Of a stretch of 64,000 bases of DNA, positions 22,056 to 33,465 are shown piece by piece. The position numbers and the translations under genes were made by a program. The DNA lies in the NCBI GenBank assembly GCA_025677815.1, contig JAIXMP010000057.1:1-64000 (forward strand), given 5' to 3'. Source of the stretch: Phascolomyces articulosus (taxonomy: Eukaryota > Mucoromycota > Mucoromycetes > Mucorales > Lichtheimiaceae). Under the pieces are notes generated by a model, which was not told where the DNA came from, searched no databases, and worked only from the letters and a program-made list of their open reading frames with translations. Numbering within the stretch: position 1 is the first letter of the stretch; each line of letters starts with the position of its first letter.

Positions 22056-24275
22056 CTACAACATGATATTTTCTACAAGAGATATGGACCAATTGACTTT
22101 TTGTTCAATTTCGTAATTATCATAATCTTGAACCTGTTTGATCATATCTTTAACATGTCTTTTCCATAGATTCATTGTGGCGCGTGAAATAGCAACCACA
22201 TCTACTTCTTCTACGACGCCTATGACCGTCTCCTTTACTTGGTCTTCCATGGATGCTGTTGGTGATGCTGTGGTTGACGTAGAAACATTCTCCATCATTG
22301 AATTCCCATTATGATAATGTTGTCGTTGTTGCTGTTGTTGATAATGAATTTGCCGTACATCCATCCCAAGAACCAATTTCCATACAATGATTTGTACATG
22401 ACGATATACATCTTGTATACCACCCAAATGAGCTGGTGTTGTATTTAAATCGAATTTGATAAATTTATCCATGAAATCAATTGAAAGTTTCTGTTTCCGC
22501 ATCGATTTGTATTTTTGTTGAATATTGACCAGGTTGGATTCTGAGAGAAGTGTATCAAAAAGGGTAAATTTATACGAACTGAATTTGATCATCTGTAATA
22601 TATACGTAATGAATTTTCAATATATGTAAGTCTTTGATGTCTTTCTATCATGTCTTATCATATACATCACAAAAAAAAAAAAATAAAATAAAAATAAACT
22701 CACATGCATCAAGTTGCTACAACCATCGATGCCTAATGTGGATAGTCTTCTAAATGATTGAAATATGAGATCCTTGGAATCAATTGCTCCCATATTACAA
22801 TATGAAACTGCAATCAACTATAATTAATGGTAATAAAAAGTTGATTAAGTAAGCAAAAAACATCACAGTGTAGGATATATCACCCATTTGGCAAGTGTAA
22901 TCTGCATAAATCTTACACATACCATATTTAACATTCTTGCTCCGAATTCTGCATTCACTGTGCTTTGTTGTTGATTGTTAGTTAAACCAAACTCACCAAT
23001 ATCTGCTCCCATTGTCTTGAATATAATATTTAACCATTGCAGGATCTCTCGATGATCGTTGATGATTTTGTTGACAAGGATACAATTCTCTAATGCAGAT
23101 GGATCTCCTAAAAAATTATAAATTTTAATCTTTTGATCCAAATGAAATACCTTTTTTTGGAATTAAATGCCAAGCATAAAAAATTATTTACCTCCTGTTT
23201 GGTATAAATCATCTTCTAATATCGATAAAAGAACATCCAATACCATTTTCCGACGCTAAAAAAAATACAATTTCACTCTATATTAAAAACCAGAGCACGA
23301 AAAAAAAAACGCGAAAACTGTATTGAACGCGTATTCATTTTCATATTTTTTTTTCTTTACCTGATATCCGGCAGGAGCTCGCATGGAAGGTCCACGTTCC
23401 ATAGGTTTATGTTTTTTCACACCATCAAAGCTATCCATATATTCCACTGTAGAAGCAAACAAGTGTTGAAAATGTTCAAATTCTGTAAATGAACTTTGAT
23501 ATACTTCTTCCTCTTCCTCCTCTTCTACATCCTCAGGGTCCGTTAAGCGAAGTGCATAGACGCGTTTTCGCGTTCTTCTTCCACGCGAGGATGTACGTTT
23601 TCCATCATCAAATAAATCCCATACATCAATAAATGCAGTGGCACCAAAGGTTTCTAAGATCATGAATAACATGTGCTGTGCTTTTTGTGCCATGGAAAGA
23701 ATTGTAGGTGGTGGTAATTTTTCATAGACTTGGCTTGGTCGAAGGATAATATCAAATAAATAACAAATCACGAGTCTGCACAAACACCATTATCCAAAAA
23801 AAAAAAAAAATTAGCCCTTTTCTTATTCAACTCTACGCCCTGCTATTATTTTAATTTTACCTTGTACACCGTTGTTTACCCAATATAATATCTTCTATGG
23901 TATTGAATGCACCTTCGTCTAATAAAATAATAAAAGAGTGAGACTTTAAGCTTATTTTTTTTCTACTCTTTTGGCAAGAGGCACAAAGTCAACAAGATAA
24001 CGCACAATTGCCAGCGTCCAAGTTGGTGGTAATCATATATTCTAGTTCACCATTGATTAAATTGCCACGTTGATAGATAGGTCGTCGATGTTCAATAAAA
24101 TAGCGTTGTTTTTCAAATTCTGCAATGTCTTTCAGGAACGATGAGGCTTTTTGTAAAGAATTACGTTTAAGCAGTGGATCCTATTTTATTTTAAATAAAC
24201 AAATATTAAAAAACATGAACAACTAACATAAAAGCTTATTTTTAGTTGTTGCTAACTTACAGTGCCAATGGTCAT
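22056..24275 (-). CDS. Unrecognised eight-exon helical protein
   Basis: Exons 24261-24275, 24006-24180, 23861-23918, 23361-23775, 23192-23255, 22923-23107, 22704-22817 and 22056-22592 join in frame to 520 residues. Every junction is GT-AG and the first coding exon is only 15 nt (MTIGT). The protein is rich in amphipathic helices (IEDIILGKQRCTRLVICYLF, REILQWLNIIFKTMG, YCNMGAIDSKDLIFQSFRRL), with an acidic insert of about ten Glu/Asp near residue 150 and a Gln/His/Ser-rich insert near residue 435. Such an alternation suggests a helical-repeat scaffold, but I do not recognise the family. There are no signal peptide and no clear membrane segments. It is transcribed away from RPL35, with about 200 bp between the starts. 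Confidence 0.75.
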
Positions 24276-24476
24276 TGAAATAAATATATGTGTGCCTTAT
24301 ATCAACCTTTAAAGAAAGACAAGACAAAGTAAGAGAGAAAAGCGCAGCATAGAACTACCTTTTGAATTGTCAAAAAATAACCAAAAGCCCAAAAAAGGAA
24401 ATGCACGGTCACTCCGACACGAGTGTAATTGATGGTCGTGTAGGCGCACACTTGATTAGCCTCCTCTTTTAATCCA
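24276..24476. promoter_or_regulatory. Bidirectional promoter between the unrecognised gene and RPL35
   Basis: About 200 bp separates the two proposed starts. It contains a locally GC-rich block (CACGGTCACTCCGACACGAG, near 24402) and a pyrimidine tract CCTCCTCTTTT just before the proposed RPL35 ATG, as is common for ribosomal protein genes. Confidence 0.45.
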
Positions 24477-25517
24477 ATGGTAAGCCTATATACTAAGGGT
24501 GTACATGATCAAAGGGAAACGAGGGTAATAGATAAGATGATTCCAAAAAGGCTGCTCCATCCATCCGTCCAATCCATCCATCCATAAAACCAATCCATCG
24601 ATTTATATGGGTATACATCTCTCGACAAAGAAAAAAAAATGAAGGCCAAAAAAAATTGATTACCCAATTTCAACCTTACCCCCTCCTCCAACATTTTCAT
24701 TTTTTTTTTGACCATTCGAAGGAACTCACCAATTGAATCGACAACCTACACTATATTTAAAGCGACCACGGTGTGTGTAGTTTTTACATATTCAACATTG
24801 GAACAAAATATAAAACGGACTCCAAAAAAAAACCTAATGGAAAATGGAGAGGAGAGTCCTGGTTTGGAGAAAGAAGAGCTCTTTTTAATGGAACATACAA
24901 ATCTTATTTGACCCCTTCTCGAACGTGTACATTTTTTACTCAAAAAATATACAAAACCTATTGAATTTGAAACGTGTTGAATATTAATTAAAATAATGAT
25001 AATAATAATAGGTTGCCGTCAAAGCATACGAACTTCGCAACAAGAACAAGGCTGAGCTCCTCAAGGTCCTTGACGAGCAAAAGCAAGAACTTGCTTCCCT
25101 TCGTGTTCAAAAGGTTGCCGGTGGCTCCGCCTCCAAGCTCCACCAAATGTAAGTTATCTTTCTAGTTTCTATTTAGTGTGTGTGTATGGGGTTTACATGT
25201 GTTTTACGAATAAAACACGCAATTGTAATAGGAAGTAGTGAGTTTTTTATGGCAATGGAAAAACTAATATTAAAATGTAATATAGTGGTTTGGCCCGCAA
25301 GAACATTGCCCGTACTTTGACCGTCATCAACCAAACCCAACGTGAGCAACTCCGTCTTTTCTACCAAAAGAAGAAGTACATTCCTTTGGACCTCCGTGTC
25401 AAGAAGACCCGTGCCATGCGTCGTGCTTTGACTCCTTTCGAACGCAAGTTGAAGACCGAAAAGCAAAAGAAGAAGGAAAACCACTTCCCTCTTCGCAAGT
25501 ATGCTGTCAAGGCTTAA
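24477..25517 (+). CDS. RPL35: 60S ribosomal protein L35 (uL29)
   Basis: Exons 25012-25148 and 25286-25517 are certain: [20 protein letters not shown], then KLHQI and [38 protein letters not shown] and the terminal [10 protein letters not shown] are textbook eukaryotic L35. The second exon begins in phase 0 at GTTGCCGTC without a start codon. The best candidate first exon is the lone ATG at 24477-24479, directly followed by GTAAGC and preceded by a pyrimidine tract. Joining it gives 123 residues, the same length as human L35, with a 532-nt first intron. One-codon first exons and long first introns are common in ribosomal protein genes. L35 sits near the polypeptide exit tunnel of the 60S subunit. 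Confidence 0.88.
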
Positions 25518-25946
25518 ATAAAACAAGAAATAAATTGTTGTGCATTAGAAGCTTTTTTTGATAATGGCATCTTGTTAAAAAAACAAAAATCCTAACATAA
25601 TCTCTCATTACGTCAAAAGTGTGTTTATTTATTTATTTTTTTGTGCCGATTTGTTTTACATGGTTGCGCACGCTTTAGTGAAGAACTATGTACATTTTTC
25701 TCATATATATATTGAAAACAATTTTATTGTGTGTATGAATGGATGGGGAACAAGTGGAAAACTGTACAAATAGGCAAAAAAGGGGTCGACGCGTCCATCG
25801 ACTAGAAAAAACAACAACCAAGGGTATCTTAGGAATGATGTTGAAAGTGAGATAAAAAGGAATTTAGATAAGGGTGTTTCTATGCGTGGGATGATAATAT
25901 ACTTATGTTTTACAATTTCATTTGAATAAATAAAAGGGAATTATAT
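25518..25946. other. Convergent 3' spacer
   Basis: 3' flank of RPL35 and of the kinase gene. No gene seen. Confidence 0.5.
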
Positions 25947-27833
25947 TTAATCTAACATCATACAACTTTTGCTCCATCCATCACCTGCATCACTTTTATG
26001 TATTGGTGTATTTCGTTGTATTACAGATGGATGATACCAATTGACAGGTTGATCTTGTGTGTTATTACCATGGTTAGCACCCTCTCGCTGTTGTCCAGGT
26101 TGGACGCTGGTAGGCGTTATTGCTGGATGATCTTCAAAACCAAGGTTTTCCGCCTTGGTGCCTAATCTTGGTATCCGTACGTATGCATCTGTACCATAAC
26201 CTTGCATGGTCATGACTTGTAATTCACCACCCCAATATTCAGCCAAGATACGACTCATAGTTAATCCCATGCCCAAATGTACTTGTCCTAGATTTTCAGC
26301 TTGAGAGGCACGTTCATTGATACTGGATGGCATTTTTTGGACTTGATGGAAATGATGGAACTGACCCGTAGGTGCACGCGCTTGGTAGGACCATAAGTGT
26401 TTATAAACATCAGGTGCAATGCCACCCCCTTGATCCGAGACACGGAAATACACATCCGTATCATTGGCACTCACAGTTAATTTGACTGGTGGATAGGGTG
26501 ATGAAGAGGATGAATCACCTTTCTTATTACTATGAGTTTCCATTGTGAATCGAACCGCATTGCTTAAAAGTTCAAATAAGATATATTCTAAATGTTCCGG
26601 TACCTGTTATTGGATAATTTAATAAATTTCAGTATTATTATGTGCATAATAATTATAGGAAGAATGGCAAGGGAAAAAATGGTGAAAATCACATGTAATT
26701 GAAACACATTTTCGATTTTTTGTTTATACAATGAGAACTACATCACTTACATAGGCGAAAACAATCTCATCCGGTTTTTCCTTTTGTTGTAAACCTTGGG
26801 TATGAACATCTTGATGAACTTGAACTTGAATCGCAGGAGGTCTTATTTTGGTCTTTGTACCTTCTTCTCCTTCCAATGCTTTGGCATAGATCGTTTCTGC
26901 ATGATGTCGTACAAGTCGAGTTGCTTGGGATACCAATTCACTTGCTGAACATCGAACAAAGATAATGCCCACATACCCATTCTCTCCTTCACCCATCATA
27001 TCCCAATCCTGATCATGCGCTTCTGTCAACGCCAAATGTTGTTCTGCTAACATGCGTCTTGATATTCTTGAACGTAACATACGATTCATGAATCGATCCA
27101 AATCTTGAGAGGAAGATTCTTCATTACCACCATGATGATGCTGCTGATGATGATGATGGTGGTGGTGGTGGTGACTATTACCATTGCCGTTTCCATGACC
27201 ATTTCCGTTCCCATTACCATGACTATTGCCACCCCCAAAATGTTGAGCACATTCAGATACACCCAAAGCTAACCTTGGTACCACCAATTGACCATCATCC
27301 AACAATTCTTTCAAACATTGACAAAAGGCATGGTTATCATCCAATGTCTTAACAGTAGGTTGTTTTCGTAATTGTTCAAAAGCACCCCAATAAAGTCGAT
27401 AGACGAATTCGATATGAGGATTCATGCCCACAAAAAAGGGTAGTTGTTGAAAATCACGAATACGATGGGCTAATCGTGTCAAGAGTTCATTCCGTACCCA
27501 ATTAGCGGCATGCACAAGACGATCTGATGTCATGTGTCTTCCATAGAAAATGTATTGTCGTAATGTACTAGCATTAGCAGGTCGCTGTACATATTCTTCG
27601 AGAATTTTGGTTTGGTAGAAATGGTAAGGGGAATGGGAACTTTTTATGGAATGATCCAATGTGGCAGCGCGTGGTTCATTCGTGTTATTGTTCTTGTGAG
27701 TACTTGTATTTTGACATAGCGTTGAGGTAGTGGTTAAAAATCGACGACGATATTGAGCATGACAAAGTGTTGTGGTGGTAGATTGTACATGAAGTGGTTG
27801 TCGTTTCGTCAAGTGGTGTAGTAATAATCGCAT
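25947..27833 (-). CDS. Mitochondrial PDK/BCKDK-family protein kinase
   Basis: Exons 26751-27833 and 25947-26603 (147-nt intron) encode 579 residues. The Arg/His/Leu-rich N terminus without acidic residues (MRLLLHHLTKRQPLHV) fits a mitochondrial presequence. The helical regulatory domain has RISRRMLAEQHLAL, the H-box-like segment of this family, and the ATPase domain has the N-box ELLSNAVRF, the G1 box DQGGGI and the G2 box GMGLTMSRILAEYWGGEL. These are the hallmarks of kinases that phosphorylate pyruvate or branched-chain 2-oxoacid dehydrogenase. HLAL..., then YVGIIFVRCSA leans toward the BCKDK/yeast Pkp2 side, but substrate cannot be fixed from sequence. Family members are normally 400-450 residues; the excess is mainly a Gly/Asn/His insert (27125-27240) including nine His in a row, and a divergent C-terminal tail ending CMMLD. 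Confidence 0.87.
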
Positions 27834-28099
27834 AGTAGAAAATAAAGAAAGGAAGAAAGAGAGGAAAAAAGAGAGTGGGAAAATAGAAAGTTGGTTTTGA
27901 TAATCAGTTCTCTTCAAGTAGTAATTATAAGTGAATAAGTAGGAGGTGTGGTTGGGTTGGATTTTAGGAAAAGGCAACACAAGAAACGAGTTATCTTTTG
28001 CGATCGAATCTCCTGCCACAACATTGATCCGCGCTTAATTTTGTTTTTTCCTAATTCTGGACCTTTGTGTCCCCCCATTTTTTCTTTTGTAGGCATGAG

Positions 28100-31000
28100 A
28101 ATTTATATTTTGCGGACACTGTGAATTCCAACATTGCACTTTCTAAAAGTTGTTCTGATCCTTTCTATTCACTAATCATTCATATTGATGAAAATATAAT
28201 ACATAACTTTTGTTATTCATATGTTACTCTGCAAGAATTGTGAAATAAAAAAAATAGGATTATTTAAGATGAGATGCACCATACCAACTTTTTTTTTGGT
28301 GCTTTGGAGACAGGTTCTGGAATAGATGATTTGAAATCATGGTTGTTCGTCATGATCCAAATGAGATCCAGTCCGTTGTACTATTTACTACTTCAATATC
28401 TTCCTTCAACACCATCTTTATGTCCAATATTATTTGTCAAATATTGTGATCTTCTTGAGAAAACTTGAGACGTCATTGCTTAGATGATGAAAGAATCGTT
28501 TAGGGCGATCAACACGAGCTACTACAATATCCTTTCGGTGGCTCCGTTACGGCTGATAACACGTTAAATTTTATTGATAAATCATCACGACTACGTAGCA
28601 GTAAATGTACTTTACCAAATTTATACATACATATTACTTTATCTCCAAAAAAAGCTTACCATAGATGATTAACCCGCCATGTTATGTATTCATTTGAAAG
28701 AGTAGTATGTATACATCAAATCTTTTAACTTTCTAGAAATCCTCATATTAGTTTCATTTAATGTTTTTGAACCAGCGATATAATCTGTCTTTTTCCCCTC
28801 TCTACATGTTCTATGTTCAAGAAATTCAATAGTTAAAATAATAGCTTTTCGTGCCAATCTTCTCAAAATTCCACTGACAGTAGCAAACTATCTTTCAGTG
28901 TTTACACATATTCGTCAGTAATTGCTTTCGGTACGTATTCACCACTAATAGTTAAATAAAACAAAATATTAGCCAAACGAACCACCAAGCTTTGTTCTCA
29001 ATTATTAATGGTATCTACAAAGAAAAACATGTGCTACATAACATCAAATTCTCCTTCATCTAGGCAAGAATCGAAAAAGTCCGGCTCTCTGCTTTTCATA
29101 ATATTAACTTCTTGTTTTGTATTGTTCGTGGACTTTTTTTTAATACAATGTCGATGCACTCTATTAAAAATGCGTATAACCAATTCAAAAGTGGTTCTGG
29201 AATGGGATGGAATGATGTATGATACGTTCTTCCCACATATCATCCAGTGATTTCTATAGCGTGGGTTATAACTAATCATTATCATCAATGTAAGAAAAAA
29301 ATGGTTGACAGCTTACATATTTTTCTGTATGTCCATACTAGTAGTAAAATTACCAAACTCTTATAATGATCGAAGTCTGTGCTGTTAATGGACGAATGGC
29401 AGCTATTTTTCTTTTTCAGAGATTGGAAATTCTTACAAGTGCAAAATTGAAATTCATAAATTCTTGGTGCGCGTCTGCAAAAGTAAAAATGGGGGGAGCG
29501 TTAGGAAAAAAAACCAATAAGTGTTACGGAAATTATTATCACTCTTACTCACTTTGACTTTTAAAAAAAGATGGACAACAAAGTTTTTTTTAGGTTCAAG
29601 TCATATTAGTATTATGTTGTCATTTTATGTGATCATTCCTTTTTACTATCATCAATATCATGACGAAAAAAAATACAACGTCTTGTTGATTCTATTACTC
29701 ACAATTGAAGGTTGTAGTTTTTTTAGCCCTCAAATATTTATTTTTGACATGATGTCAGTTTGTACAAATGGGGAAATTAAATAAACCAGGAAAGAGCTGT
29801 GGTTGGTGTAAGTTACAAAAATCAAAGTTACACACATCTTTTTTTTTGAATGACGAATATACAATTTGATCCATATTGATACATAATATGCATTGCTTAT
29901 AGTCTATCATGAATCAAAATTACCGAATTATAACAACGAAGAGACTGGTTGCTAGGTTTTTATGTTAGAAATGATAATGACTTTATATCTGTGCAAAACG
30001 AGAGTCAAGAATGTTATATTTTTTTTCATAAACAATTGCCAGTTTGCTTAATTATCATCAAATGGGATTTCATAATTTTACACACTTTTGAAAAGTACTA
30101 CCATGGCAGCACACTTTATACCGTGAGAATGAAATACCAGCAATAACGGCAACGTTGACAACAGTACAAAATAAATGCATTTATATCTTCACATCCTCCT
30201 TTTGTAATCAGTGCTTTATTCTAAGAAACAATGCTAACTTGGGTGTAAGAAGCAAGGTACATTCATAATAAGATAATAAAACTACTCCAGGTAGGTTATT
30301 CATTTTTATATACAATGAAAAGATTATTAAAATGTCAGTGGCCCTTCTTTTTTTTTTCTGCTATCATTAAATGTTGTTGTGGAAGTTAATACTTGTTGTA
30401 TCACATTTCATTAAAATCTTCCACAGTATCAATTGTTATAAGGTAAGTTCGGGTCTTGATTCATAATCATCTACAATACTTATACAGTTCATTCCTGTAG
30501 AGATTCACTCAAGGGGGTATTCATTTTTTTTTTTTTTTTTTTTTTTTTGCAAAGTCTTGATTTTTTTATTGGGAGTAGCCCGAAGGGTATTATTGCTTTA
30601 AGAGCTTTATAGTTTTATTGAGCAGCGACATAACAATTACATTTCCAATTCCTTGTATACTATCGGCTAACCCAATTCAATTGTATGAATAATGAAAAAA
30701 AAATACCTATTGAATAATGGCTACGCATAGGTATTTCCTTGGACAAAGAATAGTCCTATGTAGGTAGTATTAGCTGGGCAGAATGATAAAAATGAATTTT
30801 GCTTTTTATATATAGTTCTAGATAAAAGATATTTCATATTCCTGTATTCAGGATTTAAACCACATTTATTATAAATAATAACAATAAAATAGGTATCTTG
30901 ACGATACACATCCATAACAGGCATTCACCAAAATGTCATTAATAATGTTGGTTATACTTTTGAATATGAAAATAAGGCTAAAGACTGACTCAAAATAACT

Positions 31001-31772
31001 GAAGGAATACTAAATATATCAGTACGTACGGAAAAGAAAATAACAATAGCAAATAGAAATATGATTATATTCACTCATTAATTCTTACACTCGCTATGTA
31101 TATAGTAAAGTGTACAGTTCATTACCACCACAATAAAAGAAATATAACCTTTGGTCATCATTTGATTTACATCAATACAGGCATGAAAATTAATTGAAGA
31201 ATGCATAAATAATTATTTGATTATAGCACTATATATAATTCTTTTAGTTGTATCTATTTATATTTTCATACCATTATAATAACCTTAGTTGCCTAAAATA
31301 TGGCACACCCCCACAGATTGTCTATTTTTACTATGACTAGGTACTTCTTTGCATTTGTAACCATGTATGGAAACTATATAATACGTAATCCGTTTTTTTT
31401 TCTTCTTTCTCGAAACGTTGGACGATAAATGATAGACATAGCCAATGATGGATAATTTATTTCGGTAATCAGTGTCTTTTTCGAACAATGCCGGGCCGAG
31501 TCTTATGGCTATGCCAATTTTCTCCTTTGCGATTGGGTAAATCTATTCTTCCGTAAACGTCCCTGGCAACTAAAGTAAAATTTGACTCACATTTGATTGG
31601 ATCATATCGGAACCTCCAGGAAACCAACCAACAGATTGTTCTTATACCCTCTACACGATTCGATCGGACTTTTATTATTGATCAATATATAAACAAACAC
31701 AGTTGGGACTATTTTTGTATTTTTTTTTTCTTTCCACCTATTTCTTTTTGATTCATTAACAAAAAAAAAACA
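28100..31772. other. Gene-poor region
   Basis: About 3.7 kb with one gene relic (next entry) and otherwise AT-rich sequence, including a T-tract of about 22 at 30527-30548. The last 100 bp before MIX17 is its promoter and leader. Confidence 0.5.
28330..29540 (-). pseudogene. Decayed gene relic, family not recognised
   Basis: On the minus strand, protein-like segments follow one another with stops and frameshifts between them: NHWMICGKNVSYIIPSHSRT and KSREPDFFDSCLDEGEFDVM (29034-29265), then MFFFVDTINN, LVVRLANILFYLTISGEYVP (28900-29030) and weaker pieces further down (DIKMVLKEDIEVVNSTTDW, about 28370-28430). A possible acceptor (TTTTGCAG) lies at about 29480. The amino acid make-up is that of a real protein, but at least four breaks make it non-functional. 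I cannot name it. Confidence 0.45.
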
Positions 31773-32457
31773 ATGCCTCGCCAAGTAAGCATAATGATTA
31801 TTTTCTATTATTAAAAACGTGTAAAAAAAAGAAAGAACGGAAATCTATGGAATAAGAGAGAAAAAGGGATAGTTCATTGCATAAAAGATCTTTTAGTCAT
31901 TTCAGTTACTGACAACAATGTTATTGGAAATATAATAGACCAGACGTTCCGCTCCTACTCAACAAAAGCGTCAGGCACATACCATGCCTACTCGTCAAGC
32001 TCCTCCTCCTCCACCACCACAACAACACCATGCTCCTCCTCAACAACAACACGCTGCTCCTCCTCAGCAACAACATGCCATGACACCTGCTCCTGCTCCT
32101 GCTACACCTGCAGTTGCTCAACCTCAACAACCTGGTTTGTTTGCTCAAATGGCTACCACTGCTGCTGGTGTTGCTGTCGGTTCCGCCGTTGGTCATACTC
32201 TTGCTAATGGCGTATCCAGTATCTTTAGCGGATCGGATGATAAGCCTGCTGAACAACAACAACAACAACCTCAATACCAACAACAATATCAACAACCTCC
32301 TCAACAAGTTTACCAACAACAACCTGGTGCTGTTGCTTGTGAAGCTGATGCTAAGGCTTTCACCAAATGTTTGGAAGCTAGCAACAATGATATTACTGCT
32401 TGTCAATGGTATTTGGATGCCCTCAAGTCTTGTCAACAAATGGCTTCCCAATACTAA
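31773..32457 (+). CDS. MIX17: Mix17/CHCHD2-type twin-CX9C protein
   Basis: Exons 31773-31784 (12 nt, MPRQ) and 31939-32457 join in frame to 176 residues. N terminus RRSAPTQQKRQ is basic; a long Pro/Gln-rich stretch follows, then the hydrophobic QMATTAAGVAVGSAVGHTLA helix that marks the CHCHD2/CHCHD10/Mix17 family, a second Gln-rich linker, and the CHCH domain with two CX9C pairs (CEADAKAFTKC and CQWYLDALKSC). Proteins of this family are imported by Mia40 into the mitochondrial intermembrane space and affect respiration. The Gln/Pro expansion is larger than in yeast Mix17. The first exon ends exactly at GTAAGC. Confidence 0.93.
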
Positions 32458-33465
32458 ATTTCTTAAAAAAAATTGCATACATAAACAAACTCTACCACAT
32501 TACCACATCATTTTGTTAATAGTTATATCTCTTTTTTATCATTTTATGACAACATAAAAAATGTTTTGTACTTAAAAAAAGTTCTTTTTTTTTATAAATA
32601 TAACAACAACATATTTTTAATATTGTTTGTAATTATTCTAAATTTTTTTGGAAAAAGTTGTTACTTACGTTTATTGCCTTTATTGGAAATTGAATACGTC
32701 AACTTTGCAGGTTGTCTTTGGTATATTTGCGATATCTTCCGAACGTGCGCGCATGTGAGATTGGATATTGATTACTTGTTGTTATATCCACAATGTCTAT
32801 TAACTAATATAGGTGATTTCCATTCTTTTAATATAACACGATAAGGGTCCAAGCAAGCATACCTCATTTATAATAAAAAAAACATGAGTTATAGAAAGCA
32901 CATTTGTTCGTTTCTTCTACTCTACCATAGACCATAATTCATGATTTAAATACAATAGTTTCTACGGATAAAATAAGCTTTTTTTTGCATAAGGAACATG
33001 AATGCAAGTTACCATAGAACATTCTCCTAAAAGAAACCAACTATTACCAAGACAAAAACGTTATAAACAGGCTCTTTGACTTTCTTCTAACCTCACTGAA
33101 CTGAAACGAATCCTATAGAACGATGCTGTAGTATTTGATTTTTTATCTACTAAAAGAGAAAAAGAAACCTCCCTCATTTTTTCTTTTATACTTCTCCTTT
33201 TGATCCTTTCGCGTGGAACATCTTTGTTAGATTCTCTCCTGTTCTAAAAAGCATCATCATCCATACCCATACCAATCTTCTCCTCACTTTTGACTTTTCC
33301 CCTTCCACATACTGGGTATCAATGAACTCAGATGAAATAAAATTCAAGCAGCAACCGAGTTTTTTTTTAATTATTTATATCACACTCTATTTTCTCGTTT
33401 ATTTTTAACTCTTTTTTTTTTTTTTAATTTGAATTAATCAAAATATAACTCGGGAGAAAAAAGCG
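32458..33465. other. Spacer with promoter of the ARM-SPRY gene
   Basis: About 1 kb. The downstream part is pyrimidine-rich (33170-33310, 33400-33430), consistent with a promoter and leader. No gene seen. Confidence 0.45.
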
